64,000 nucleotides of DNA from contig NZ_CAKAKO010000006.1 in assembly GCF_916700565.1 (NCBI RefSeq), positions 496,001-560,000 on the forward strand, written 5' to 3'. The position numbers were made by a program, and so were the translations under genes. Below the pieces are notes generated by a model, which was given only the letters and a program-made list of their open reading frames with translations, had not been told where the DNA came from and searched no databases. How positions within the stretch are numbered: position 1 is the stretch's first letter; each line of letters begins with the position of its first letter. The DNA comes from Xenophilus sp. Marseille-Q4582. Its GTDB lineage: Bacteria > Pseudomonadota > Gammaproteobacteria > Burkholderiales > Burkholderiaceae_C. Shown one piece after another: positions 1-7,803 of the stretch.

Positions 1-249
1 CAGTTCCGAATCGTTGTAGAAACCCAGGTTGCCGGCGGCGCGACGGAGAAAGGGCTCGGGGTTGATGCCCATCTTCTCGCGCGAAGCCTTTTCAGCCAGC
101 ACCTTGGGCTTGGTGGCTTCCAGCACGCAGTCCAGCCGGCGCAGCACGGTGAAGGGCAGGATCACGCGGCCGTACTCGGACTGCTTGTAGTCGCCGCGCA
201 GCAGATCGGCGACGGACCAGATGAAGGAAGACAGGGCTTGAGGAGACAT
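1..249 (-). CDS. hsdM: Type I restriction-modification methylase subunit HsdM (5' part, cut by window edge)
   Basis: The reverse strand reads 83 codons from an ATG at 249 to the window edge without a stop. The protein begins MSPQALSSFIWSVADLLRGD and contains YKQSEYGRVILPFTVLRRLD, the typical N-terminal helical domain of type I DNA adenine methylases (HsdM_N) that contacts the specificity subunit. The catalytic N6-methyltransferase domain (NPPF motif) would lie outside the window. HsdM works with HsdS and HsdR in host DNA methylation and restriction. A hairpin terminator of the preceding minus-strand gene lies just upstream. The family call is clear from the N-terminus; completeness of the system cannot be judged. 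Confidence 0.85.
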   Translation of the reverse strand, partial: MSPQALSSFIWSVADLLRGDYKQSEYGRVILPFTVLRRLDCVLEATKPKVLAEKASREKMGINPEPFLRRAAGNLGFYNDSEL

Positions 250-282
250 GCAGAGCGATGGGGCGATGGGGCGCCAGACGTG

Positions 283-304
283 AAAAAGCCCGGCACAGCC
301 GGGC
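283..304 (-). terminator. Intrinsic terminator after the acyl-CoA ligase gene
   Basis: On the reverse strand GCCCGGC, a three-base loop, and GCCGGGC form a 7-bp GC stem followed directly by TTTTT. It sits 60 bp past the stop of the acyl-CoA ligase gene and before hsdM, so it probably separates the two units. Confidence 0.75.
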
Positions 305-364
305 CTGGATGAGCAGGCCGCCGCGCGGGCGCGGCAGTCTATCAAGCCGAGAGGGCGCCGGCCG

Positions 365-2068
365 TCAAGCCGGCTTGGCCTCCGCCTCCTGCAGCAGCCG
401 CCACATCACCTTGCCGCTGCCGCTCTTGGGCAGCGCATCGACGAACTGCACCTGGCGCGGCACCTTGTAGGCGGCCATGTTCTCGCGACACCAGGCGATG
501 ATGTCTTCGGCCGTCGTGCCCTTGTGCGTGGGGCGCAGCACCACCACGGCCTTGACGGACTCGCCGCGGTAGGCGTCCTTGGTGGAGATGATGCAGGCCT
601 CCTGGATGGCCGGGTGCTTGAACATCAGCAGTTCCACCTCGGCCGGCCAGACCTTGAAGCCGCTGGCGTTGATCATGCGCTTCAGGCGGTCGGTGATGAA
701 GAAGTAGCCCTCTTCGTCCACGCGCCCCATGTCACCGGTGCGGAAGAAGCGCTTGCCCTCGAACTCGATGAAGGCGGCGGCCGTGGCGTCGGGCCGCTTC
801 CAGTAGCCGCTGAAGACCTGCGGGCCGTGGGTGATGATCTCGCCCGACTCGCCCACGGGCAGCTCCTGCAGGGTCTCGGGGTCGACCACGCGCGCGTCCA
901 CCCCCGTGAAGGGCATGCCCAGGCACTGCTGCTTGGCGTGCAACGGCGGGTTGCTGTGCGAAGGCGCGGCGGTCTCGGTCAGGCCATAGCCTTCCTGGTA
1001 GACCAGGCCGAACTCCTCCAGCAGCCGCTGCGCCACGGCCTGGGGCATGGCGGCGCCGCCACCGCCGATGTAGGTCAGGCTGGACAGGTCGTAGTTCTTG
1101 AAATGCGGGCTGGCCAGCAGGTCGATGACCATGGTGGGGATGTTGGTCCAGCTCGTCACCTTCCATTGCGAGATCAGGTGGCCGGCCACGTCGCGGTCCC
1201 AGCGCGGCATCAGCACCAGCGCGGCACCGGCATAGATGGCCGTGTGCATCATGCTCACGATGCCGGTGATGTGGAACATGGGTACCACGGCCAGCACCAC
1301 CGTTTCGGGCGTCGCGCTGCCCCACTGCGCACCCGACACGGCGTTGTGCATCAGCGTGGAATGCGGGTGGATGCAGCCCTTGGGCAACCCGGTGGTGCCA
1401 CTGGTGTAGGGCAGCAGGGCCATGTCCTGCGCGCCCACGACATGGGCCGGCGCGGCATGGCCGGCCGCCAGCAGCGCGCCCCAGGCATGCACCTGGCCGC
1501 CAGCGAGCGCGGGCAGCGCGCGCCGCGGCAGCAGCCAGTCGCGCCAGGCCGCGGCCATGGCGGGCGTGTCGGCGGCCGAGGCGTCGAAGGCATCGGTGAA
1601 CTGGGTCACGACCAGGTGCGCCAGGCGCTCGGCCTCGGGCAGGCTGTCGCTGGCCTTGGCCAGCTCGGGCGCCAGGTCGCCGGTGGTCAGGGCCACCTTG
1701 GCGTCGGAATCACTGATGTAGTGCTTGAGTTCCTCGGCCTTGTTCATCGGATTGACGGGCACCACCACCGCGTTGGCGCGCAGGATGGCGAAATGCGCGA
1801 TGACCAGCTGCGGCGTGTTCTGCATGTCCAGCAGCACGCGGTCGCCGCGCTGCACGCCCAGCGCATGCAGCGCGCCGGCCAGCGCCTCCACCTGCGCCGC
1901 GAGTTCGCCGTACGAAGTGACGCGGCCGAAGTAGATCAGCGCGGGCTTGCCCGGATAGCGCTGGGCGTTGACCTGCAGGTTGTGCCACAGCGACGTGGCC
2001 GGCGGCGTGATGGTGCGGGGCTGGCGGGCGGGCCAGAACTTGAAGTGCGGGCGATCAGGCGTCGACAT
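365..2068 (-). CDS. Long/medium-chain fatty acid--CoA ligase family protein (AMP-dependent synthetase)
   Basis: A 567-residue adenylate-forming enzyme that would activate a carboxylic acid (probably a fatty acid) to its acyl-CoA through an acyl-AMP intermediate in the cytoplasm. The P-loop-like signature YTSGTTGLPKG is at residues 221-231, YGLTET at 361-366, the RTGD hinge motif near 450, and the C-terminal catalytic Lys context PKSGSGKVMW near 555. Length fits single-domain FadD-type ligases. The open frame continues upstream, but ATG 2068 (MSTPDRPHFK) is where family similarity begins and coding on the other strand starts soon after. It is transcribed away from the metal cluster. Substrate chain length cannot be read from sequence. 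Confidence 0.88.
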   Translation of the reverse strand: MSTPDRPHFKFWPARQPRTITPPATSLWHNLQVNAQRYPGKPALIYFGRVTSYGELAAQVEALAGALHALGVQRGDRVLLDMQNTPQLVIAHFAILRANAVVVPVNPMNKAEELKHYISDSDAKVALTTGDLAPELAKASDSLPEAERLAHLVVTQFTDAFDASAADTPAMAAAWRDWLLPRRALPALAGGQVHAWGALLAAGHAAPAHVVGAQDMALLPYTSGTTGLPKGCIHPHSTLMHNAVSGAQWGSATPETVVLAVVPMFHITGIVSMMHTAIYAGAALVLMPRWDRDVAGHLISQWKVTSWTNIPTMVIDLLASPHFKNYDLSSLTYIGGGGAAMPQAVAQRLLEEFGLVYQEGYGLTETAAPSHSNPPLHAKQQCLGMPFTGVDARVVDPETLQELPVGESGEIITHGPQVFSGYWKRPDATAAAFIEFEGKRFFRTGDMGRVDEEGYFFITDRLKRMINASGFKVWPAEVELLMFKHPAIQEACIISTKDAYRGESVKAVVVLRPTHKGTTAEDIIAWCRENMAAYKVPRQVQFVDALPKSGSGKVMWRLLQEAEAKPA

Positions 2069-2199
2069 GGAAAGCGGTACGAAAAGCCAGAGACCAGAAG
2101 GGGCCGTCAGCGTAAGCCGCACGGGCCCGATGGCGCATGGGGAAAGCCCCGTCCGGGCCGCCCGGGCGTCACCTGCGCGACGCGGGCGGCCGCGCGGCT

Positions 2200-2212
2200 G
2201 GACAACTTGTCC
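2200..2212. promoter_or_regulatory. Perfect 13-bp palindrome, candidate operator
   Basis: GGACAACTTGTCC is a perfect inverted repeat around one central base. It lies in the divergent spacer between the acyl-CoA ligase and the metal cluster, centred about 35 bp upstream of a -10-like CATAAT. The regulator is unknown; operator function is inferred from symmetry and position. Confidence 0.4.
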
Positions 2213-2240
2213 CACCTCGGCCTGCGCCCGGGCCCGCTGC

Positions 2241-2246
2241 CATAAT
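2241..2246 (+). promoter_or_regulatory. -10-like hexamer for the metal cluster
   Basis: CATAAT ends 8 bases before the ATG of the first DUF2946 gene, so a transcript from it would have almost no leader. No convincing -35 hexamer is visible, which would suit an activated promoter. Confidence 0.4.
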
Positions 2247-2254
2247 CGCCGGCC

Positions 2255-2614
2255 ATGCAATGGCTGCGCACCACCGCCCTCATCGCCCGCCTGGCGCTGG
2301 CGTGGTTCGTGCTGTCGCTCGGGGTGGCCGTCGCGTCGCCGCTGGTCAAGCCCCAGGCGCTGGAGCTGGTGTGCGGTGCGGGCGCCAGCGCCAAGCTGGT
2401 CGTGCTCGATGACGAAGGCCGCTCCGTCGCCGCGGGCCACCATGCGCTCGATTGCCCGGCCTGCCTCGCGGCCACGCTGGCGCCGCCCGTCATCACGCTG
2501 CAGCTGCCGGCCGCCGCGCCAGCACCTCTGGCCCAGCATCCCTTTCACGCGGCCCATCTGGCCGCGCTGACCGGGGCGCCGCTGCCGCCGCGCGGGCCGC
2601 CCGCCTCGGCCTGA
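2255..2614 (+). CDS. DUF2946 family small exported/membrane protein
   Basis: A 119-residue protein with an N-terminal hydrophobic segment (about residues 8-27, signal or anchor) and the motif HALDCPACLA near residue 65, the His/Cys-Cys signature of DUF2946 proteins. These small periplasmic proteins often sit beside TonB receptors and copper chaperones, and a metal-related role is suspected but unproven. The C-terminus has further His (QHPFHAAH). It is the first gene of a co-directional metal cluster running to 9327, and a -10-like hexamer lies just upstream of its ATG. The family call is good; the function is not known. Confidence 0.7.
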   Translation: MQWLRTTALIARLALAWFVLSLGVAVASPLVKPQALELVCGAGASAKLVVLDDEGRSVAAGHHALDCPACLAATLAPPVITLQLPAAAPAPLAQHPFHAAHLAALTGAPLPPRGPPASA

Positions 2615-2791
2615 GTGCACGGCGGTGCGGCCCCGGTGCCCGCCGCCGTCCGCGCGCGACGCCGGAGGGCCCTCTTTCTCGCTTTCGCCCTCTTGCATGC
2701 CCCTGCCGCGGCAGGGCTTGCGTCCCCTGGCAACGCGCAGTCCCGCAAATCCCTCCGGGCCCCGGCGCCCGGACCCGCTTTCCGGTCTTGC

Positions 2792-3451
2792 ATGTCTTTG
2801 CGTGTTCCTCCTTGTTCCGCGGGCGCGCCCCGCCCCGCCGGCCTGCCGCGCCGCCAATGGATCGCGCGCGCCCTGCTGCTGCCCGCCGCCGGCGCCGCGG
2901 CCACGCTGGGCCTGGGCGCCTGCAGCGCAGAGAAGCCGCCAGCCTTCCGCGGCATCGACGTCACCGGGGCGCCCTATGGCCAGAAACTGCGCCTGAACGA
3001 CCCCGACGGCCGACCGCGCACGATCGAGGACTTCCGGGGCCAGGTCGTGCTGCTCTTCTTCGGCTTCACGCAGTGCCCCGACGTGTGCCCCACGGCCCTG
3101 GCCCGCGCCGCCGAGGTCAAGCGCCTGCTGGGCGCCGACGGCGAGAAGCTGCAGGTGATCTTCGTCTCGGTCGACCCCGAACGCGACACGGCCGAGGTGC
3201 TGAAGGCCTACACCGCAGCCTTCGATCCCAGCTTCGTGGGCCTGAGCGGCGATGCCGCGCAGACGGCCGAGGCGGCCCGGGAATTCCGCGTCGTCTACAC
3301 CCGAGTGCCAACCGGAAGCTCCTACACCCTCGACCATTCGGCGCTGAGCTACCTGATCGACCCGCAGGGCCGGCTGCGCGTGGCGCTGCGGCACGAACAG
3401 AGCGCGGCCGACTTCGCCGCCAATGTGCGGCAGCTGCTGCGCGAAGGCTGA
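2792..3451 (+). CDS. SCO1/SenC/PrrC family copper chaperone lipoprotein
   Basis: A 219-residue thioredoxin-fold protein. SCO proteins deliver copper to, or reduce, the CuA site of cytochrome oxidase. The copper ligands are present: CPDVC at 95-99 and His182 in LDHSALSYLID. A lipobox (LGLGAC, Cys44) after a hydrophobic stretch with an upstream RR predicts an inner-membrane lipoprotein facing the periplasm. ATG 2792 is preferred because the upstream in-frame extension is not signal-like. It is followed 46 bp later by a PCu(A)C chaperone, the usual partner in CuA assembly. Regulation is probably shared with the rest of the cluster. Confidence 0.9.
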   Translation: MSLRVPPCSAGAPRPAGLPRRQWIARALLLPAAGAAATLGLGACSAEKPPAFRGIDVTGAPYGQKLRLNDPDGRPRTIEDFRGQVVLLFFGFTQCPDVCPTALARAAEVKRLLGADGEKLQVIFVSVDPERDTAEVLKAYTAAFDPSFVGLSGDAAQTAEAAREFRVVYTRVPTGSSYTLDHSALSYLIDPQGRLRVALRHEQSAADFAANVRQLLREG

Positions 3452-3497
3452 CAGTCCGGCCCGATTCCCGTCCACCCGTTCCCCGAGGAGACTCCCA

Positions 3498-4004
3498 ATG
3501 AACATGTCCCGACAATTCGTGCTGCCGGCCGCCCTGCTGGCGCTGGCCGGCCTCGCGCAGGCGCAGGTCCGTGTGAAGGAACCGTGGGTGCGCGCCACCG
3601 TGGCGCAGCAGCAGGCCACCGGCGCCTTCATGCAGCTGCACTCGCCCAAGGCCACGCGCCTGGTCGGCGTGAGCACGCCGCTGACGCCCGTGGCCGAGGT
3701 GCATGAAATGGCCATGCAGGGCGACGTGATGCGCATGCGCCAGGTGGCCGGCATGGAACTGCCGGCCGGCAAGACCGTGGAGCTCAAGCCGGGCGGCTAC
3801 CACCTGATGCTGATGAACCTGAAGGGCCAGGTGAAGGAAGGCCAGACCGTGCCGCTGACCCTGACTTTCGAAGGCGCGGATGGCCAGCGCGAAACCGTGC
3901 AGGTGCAGGCGCCCGTGCGTGCGCTGACCACTGCGGCGAGCGGCCATGGCGGCCACGGCAGCGCGGGTGGCAGCACGCCTGCAGCACCGGCCCATAAGCA
4001 CTGA
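3498..4004 (+). CDS. PCu(A)C-type periplasmic copper chaperone (first copy)
   Basis: A 168-residue DUF461/PCu(A)C protein that binds Cu(I) in the periplasm and passes it to CuA-site proteins. It has a signal peptide ending AGLAQAQ (about residue 22) and the conserved ligand pattern: HEMAMQ and MRMRQ followed by GGYHLMLM, which supply the two His and Met pairs. The C-terminal tail is rich in His and Gly (SGHGGHG...APAHKH), a possible extra metal-binding arm. GAGGAG lies 8-13 bases upstream of ATG 3498. It sits between SCO and a c-type cytochrome. A second paralogue follows at 5046. Confidence 0.9.
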   Translation: MNMSRQFVLPAALLALAGLAQAQVRVKEPWVRATVAQQQATGAFMQLHSPKATRLVGVSTPLTPVAEVHEMAMQGDVMRMRQVAGMELPAGKTVELKPGGYHLMLMNLKGQVKEGQTVPLTLTFEGADGQRETVQVQAPVRALTTAASGHGGHGSAGGSTPAAPAHKH

Positions 4005-4019
4005 GCCCCCCGCCCCCCG

Positions 4020-4349
4020 ATGAAAAAGAAGACAAGCCCCCCTCTCGCCGCCCTGGCCGCGCCGGCCGTGTTCTGCCTGCTCGCTGCCGCCCCGGCGCAG
4101 GCCGACCCGGCCCTGGCCCAGTCCAAGGCCTGCATGGCCTGCCACACCGTTGACAAGAAGCGCGTCGGCCCGGCCTTCAAGGACATCGCGGCACGCTATG
4201 CCGGCCAGCCCAACGCGTCGGCCCAGCTGGCGGGCAAGATCCGCCAGGGCAGCCGCGGCGCCTGGGGCGCGGTGCCCATGCCGGCCAACCCCGGCGTGAG
4301 CGAGGCCGACGCGAAGAAGCTGGCCGACTGGGTGCTGCAGCAGAAGTGA
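4020..4349 (+). CDS. Small class I c-type cytochrome
   Basis: A 109-residue periplasmic monohaem cytochrome c. A signal peptide ends at AAAPAQA (residue 28); the haem-binding motif CMACH follows near residue 38, and the distal Met ligand is probably in VPMPAN near 85. Size and the terminal helix DAKKLADWVLQQK match the c-551/c-552 group of electron carriers, often donors to terminal oxidases or nitrite reductases. Only 15 bp separate it from the upstream chaperone, so they are probably cotranscribed. In this context it may be an electron partner for the oxidase whose copper sites the neighbours assemble; that link is inferred. Confidence 0.9.
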   Translation: MKKKTSPPLAALAAPAVFCLLAAAPAQADPALAQSKACMACHTVDKKRVGPAFKDIAARYAGQPNASAQLAGKIRQGSRGAWGAVPMPANPGVSEADAKKLADWVLQQK

Positions 4350-4410
4350 CGGCCGCCCCGCGCCCTTCGCCACGCCCTTCAGCACGCCCTTTGACACGCC
4401 TCTCCTGAGC

Positions 4411-4860
4411 ATGTCCTTGCGCCGCCGCTCCATGAGCCATCGCCCCCCGCGCGGCCCGCGCCGCATGGCGGCGCTGATGCTCGTGGTGCAGCTGATGCTC
4501 CTGCTGTTCACGGCCCTGCCGCTGCCGGCGCCGGCCGCCGCCGGCCGTGCTTCGGCCCCGGACACCGGCCTCTGGGCCATGGTCTGCAGTCCGCAGGGCA
4601 TGAAGCGGGTGCCGCTGCAGCAGCTGACGGCCACCGATTCCGCGCCCGACCCGGCGCAGGCCGCCGACCCGCCGCACGGCAGCCATTGCCTGCTGTGCCA
4701 GCAGCAGCACAGCCCCGCGCTGCCCGCGCTGGCGCTCCCTCCCTGTCCGCCGGCGACTGCCGCGGCCACGACCACGCCGCAATGGCGAGCGGCACCGCCG
4801 CGTTCCGCCGCGCATCTCTGGCGCCCCCTGCTCGCGCGGGCGCCGCCGTTCCAGGGCTGA
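4411..4860 (+). CDS. DUF2946-like exported protein (second copy)
   Basis: A 149-residue protein with a basic N-terminus, a strong hydrophobic segment (about residues 20-45) and the motif HGSHCLLCQQQH near residue 93, the DUF2946 His/Cys-x-x-Cys signature. The rest is Ala/Pro-rich. It is a diverged relative of the protein at 2255 in the same cluster. The exact start is uncertain, since ATG codons at residues 1, 8 and 19 are all possible. Its role in metal handling is inferred from the neighbours only. The spacer before it carries short imprecise repeats of an ACGCCCTT-like unit. Confidence 0.6.
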   Translation: MSLRRRSMSHRPPRGPRRMAALMLVVQLMLLLFTALPLPAPAAAGRASAPDTGLWAMVCSPQGMKRVPLQQLTATDSAPDPAQAADPPHGSHCLLCQQQHSPALPALALPPCPPATAAATTTPQWRAAPPRSAAHLWRPLLARAPPFQG

Positions 4861-5045
4861 TCGGCGGCGCAGCATGGCTGCGCATTTCGCATCGTTTCGC
4901 ACGAGCGGCCCGGCGCCGCCCGGCACCTTCCCCGTTGTCGTTCGAACCTGCTCGCATGGCTGTGCGGGTGGTTCGCTGCGCACAGGCATGCCAACTGCCG
5001 CAAGCGCGCGTTGGCCCTGCCTGCAGCGCCCAAGGATCCGCTTTC

Positions 5046-5588
5046 ATGACTTCGTTCTTCTCCCGTGCATCCCGCACATCCCGCGCGTCCCGCGCTTGCC
5101 GCGCACGCGCGACGGCCCTGCTGGGCGCCCTCGCCTTCGCGGGTGCCGCCCAGGCGCATGACTTCCGCGTCGGCGACCTGTCCATCGACCACCCGTACGC
5201 CACGCCCTCGCGGCCCGGCGTGCAGACCGGCGCGGCCTACCTGCGCGGCATCCGCAACAAGGGCGCGGTGGCCGACCGGCTCATCGGCGCCACGACGCCG
5301 GTGGCCGAGCGCGTGGAACTGCACACGCGCCAGACCGAGGGCGACGTGGTGCGCATGCGCGAGGTGGCGGCCCTCGAGATTCCCGCCGGCCAGGAGGTGC
5401 AACTGCGCCACGGCCAGCCGCAGCACCTGATGCTGGTCGGCCTGAAGCAGCCGCTGAAGGCCGGGGACCGCTTCGACCTCACGCTGCGCTTCGAGCGTGC
5501 GGGCGAGACCACGGTCAAGGCCTGGGTGCAGCAGCCCCGCGCGGCGGCCGAGGATGCGAAGGGCGCGGATGCGCATCACACGCACTGA
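5046..5588 (+). CDS. PCu(A)C-type periplasmic copper chaperone (second copy)
   Basis: A 180-residue paralogue of the chaperone at 3498. A signal peptide ends GAAQAHD (about residue 37). Ligand motifs are ELHTRQTEGDVVRMRE and QPQHLMLVGL; the first lacks the Met directly after the His pair seen in copy one. The C-terminus ends HHTH. ATG 5046 was chosen because it starts a canonical signal peptide; the DNA coding residues 8-20 consists of near-repeats of a CATCCCGC-like unit. It lies directly before the TonB receptor, so it may take copper entering by that route. The family is secure; the handover is inferred. Confidence 0.88.
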   Translation: MTSFFSRASRTSRASRACRARATALLGALAFAGAAQAHDFRVGDLSIDHPYATPSRPGVQTGAAYLRGIRNKGAVADRLIGATTPVAERVELHTRQTEGDVVRMREVAALEIPAGQEVQLRHGQPQHLMLVGLKQPLKAGDRFDLTLRFERAGETTVKAWVQQPRAAAEDAKGADAHHTH

Positions 5589-5595
5589 TGCGGCC

Positions 5596-7788
5596 ATGCA
5601 CCCCCTTTGCTTTTCACCCGCGCCGCGGGCGCGCACGGCGGGCCTGGCTGCTGCCGCGCTGGCAGCCCTGGGCGCGCAGGCGCAGACGGCCCCATCCGCA
5701 CCCGGCGACAGCCTGCCCGCCATCCAGGTCCGCGCATCGCAGGAGCAGCCCAACGGCCGCCTGCCCGTGGACCAGCCCGTCGAAAGCGGCAGCCGCCTGG
5801 GCCTCACGGCGCGCGAGAACCCGGCCTCCGTCACCATCGTGGATCGGGCCGTCATCGACGCCCGCGGTGCGCAGAACACGCAGGAGATCCTGCAGGCCAT
5901 TGCGGGCGTCACCGCGCATGACGCCCCCGGCAACATCGGCGTGCAATACCGCGGCTTCGGCAGCGGCTCCATCTCGCAGCTGTTCAACGGCATCCCCGTG
6001 CAGTACGCGATCGCGGCACGGCCCGTGGACAGCTGGATCTACGAGCGCGTGGAAGCCATCGGTGGGCCTTCGAGCTTCCTCCACGGCGCCGGCGCCGTCG
6101 GCGGCACGCTCAACTACATCAGCAAGCTGGCCACCCGCCACGACCTGAGCGAGGCGCAGCTGCGCCTGGGCAGCCATCGGCTGCGCGAAGCTTCCTTCGG
6201 CCTGAACCGGCGCGTGGTCGGCGATGGCAGCGGCACGGGCGACCACTACCTGCGCATCGACGCCAACCAGCGGCGCGGCGGAAGCTGGACCGAGGGGACC
6301 GACCGCGACTCGACGCAACTGGCCCTGTCGCTGCTGTCGGACCTGGGCCGCGGCCTGAGCCACACCCTGGCTTATGAGCACCAGAAGGAGTGGGTGGACC
6401 AGCCCTACTGGGGCACACCGCTGCTGAACCCGATGGTGGGCACGCTGCGCATCGACCCGGCCACGCGGCGCAAGAACTACAACAGCGTGGACAGCCTGTA
6501 CGCGCAGCGCGTGCAGTGGCTGCGCTCCATCACCGACTGGCGCGTGAACGACGCGCTGGCGCTGCGCAACACCTTCTATGCGTATGACGCGCTGCGCGAC
6601 TACCGCAACGTGGAGACCTACCGCTTCAACGCCACCAACACGGCCGTCACGCGCTCCGCGGCTTTGCTGCAACGCCACGACCAGCGGCTGGTGGGCAACC
6701 GGCTGGACGGCACGTACCAGGAGCAAATCGCCGGGCGTCGCAGCGACTGGGCCTTTGGCGTGGACCTGAGCGTGAACAAGCAGACGCGCTTCCCCAACAG
6801 CCTGTCGGCCACGGTGAGCACCGTGAACCCCTACGTCTTCACCACCGAGCCCTTCTTCGCGGTGCGCGGCATGACACCCGGCTTCAGGCCCGACCGCGAC
6901 AACCGCGTGAAGACCGTGGCCGTGTTCGCCGAGAACCGCACCGCGCTCACGCCGGGCCTGAGCCTGGTGACGGCGCTGCGACACGAGCGCATCGAACTGG
7001 ATCTGACGAACCGGCGCGAGATCAACGCGGCAAACCCGGCCCGCTATGCGCGCAGCTACAAGCCCACGACAGGCCGCATCGGCCTGGTGTGGGAGGTCGC
7101 GCCCGGCGCCAACCTGTACGTGCAGTACGCCACCGCGGCCGATCCGCCGGCCGGCATCCTCACCACGGCCACCTTCGCCCAGGTGCGCGACAACAGCGCG
7201 CTGACCACCGGCCGCCAGATCGAGGTGGGCAGCAAACTGGACTTCTGGCAAGGCAAGGGCACGGCCACCGCGGCGGCCTACCGCATCACGCGCCAGAACA
7301 TCGCCACGCAGGACCCGGCCAACAGCAGCCTGACGGTGCAGGTGGGCGAGCAGTCGTCGCGCGGCGTGGAACTGGCCGTGGGCCTGCAGCCCACGCGCGA
7401 ATGGGCGCTGCAGGCCAATGCGAGCTGGGTGGATGCGCAGTACGAGAACTTCCGCCAGGGCGGGGTTTCGCTGGCCGGCCGCACGCCCACCAACACGCCG
7501 CGCACGGTGCTCAACCTCTGGACTTCCTATGCCATCACGCCCCAGTTGCAGGCCAGCGTGGGCCTGCGCCGAGTGGGCTCGGTCTATGCCGACGCGGCCA
7601 ACACCCAGCGCTGGCCGGCCTACACGCTGCTGGACCTGGGGCTGAGCTGGCAGATCAACCGCCACACCGCACTGAGCGCGCGCGTGCGCAATGCGACCGA
7701 CCGCGTGTACGCCCTCCACGTGGGCGGCACCCAGGCCTACCTGGGGGCGCCGCGCACGGCCGACCTCACGCTGCGCGTGAACTTCTGA
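5596..7788 (+). CDS. TonB-dependent outer-membrane receptor (siderophore/copper type)
   Basis: A 730-residue outer-membrane barrel with signal peptide (cleavage near LGAQAQ), a plug domain (PASVTIVDRAVIDARGAQ, then EILQAIAGV and GGTLNYISK) and a C-terminal strand ending TADLTLRVNF. Such receptors import iron-siderophore or other metal complexes with energy from TonB. The plug resembles ferric-siderophore receptors (FhuE-like), but the flanking PCu(A)C, DUF2946 and PepSY genes are the set found around copper-responsive receptors, so copper or a chalkophore-like ligand is a reasonable alternative. ATG 5569 (MRITRTD) is another possible start that overlaps the previous gene. Confidence 0.88.
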   Translation: MHPLCFSPAPRARTAGLAAAALAALGAQAQTAPSAPGDSLPAIQVRASQEQPNGRLPVDQPVESGSRLGLTARENPASVTIVDRAVIDARGAQNTQEILQAIAGVTAHDAPGNIGVQYRGFGSGSISQLFNGIPVQYAIAARPVDSWIYERVEAIGGPSSFLHGAGAVGGTLNYISKLATRHDLSEAQLRLGSHRLREASFGLNRRVVGDGSGTGDHYLRIDANQRRGGSWTEGTDRDSTQLALSLLSDLGRGLSHTLAYEHQKEWVDQPYWGTPLLNPMVGTLRIDPATRRKNYNSVDSLYAQRVQWLRSITDWRVNDALALRNTFYAYDALRDYRNVETYRFNATNTAVTRSAALLQRHDQRLVGNRLDGTYQEQIAGRRSDWAFGVDLSVNKQTRFPNSLSATVSTVNPYVFTTEPFFAVRGMTPGFRPDRDNRVKTVAVFAENRTALTPGLSLVTALRHERIELDLTNRREINAANPARYARSYKPTTGRIGLVWEVAPGANLYVQYATAADPPAGILTTATFAQVRDNSALTTGRQIEVGSKLDFWQGKGTATAAAYRITRQNIATQDPANSSLTVQVGEQSSRGVELAVGLQPTREWALQANASWVDAQYENFRQGGVSLAGRTPTNTPRTVLNLWTSYAITPQLQASVGLRRVGSVYADAANTQRWPAYTLLDLGLSWQINRHTALSARVRNATDRVYALHVGGTQAYLGAPRTADLTLRVNF

Positions 7789-7803
7789 CACCGGGTGGCT
7801 CGC

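Noticed and set aside
2069-3787. Upstream extension of the acyl-CoA ligase frame
   Set aside because: The extension is low-complexity Arg/Gly-rich and antisense to SCO and PCu(A)C genes; the ligase family match begins at ATG 2068.
5041-5110. Short CATCCCGC-like direct repeats, considered as a CRISPR or tandem array
   Set aside because: Units are about 9 bases, imperfect, without spacers, and lie inside a coding signal peptide.
7795-7803. GTG start for the PepSY protein
   Set aside because: It adds three residues before a normal ATG-led membrane helix; kept only as an alternative.
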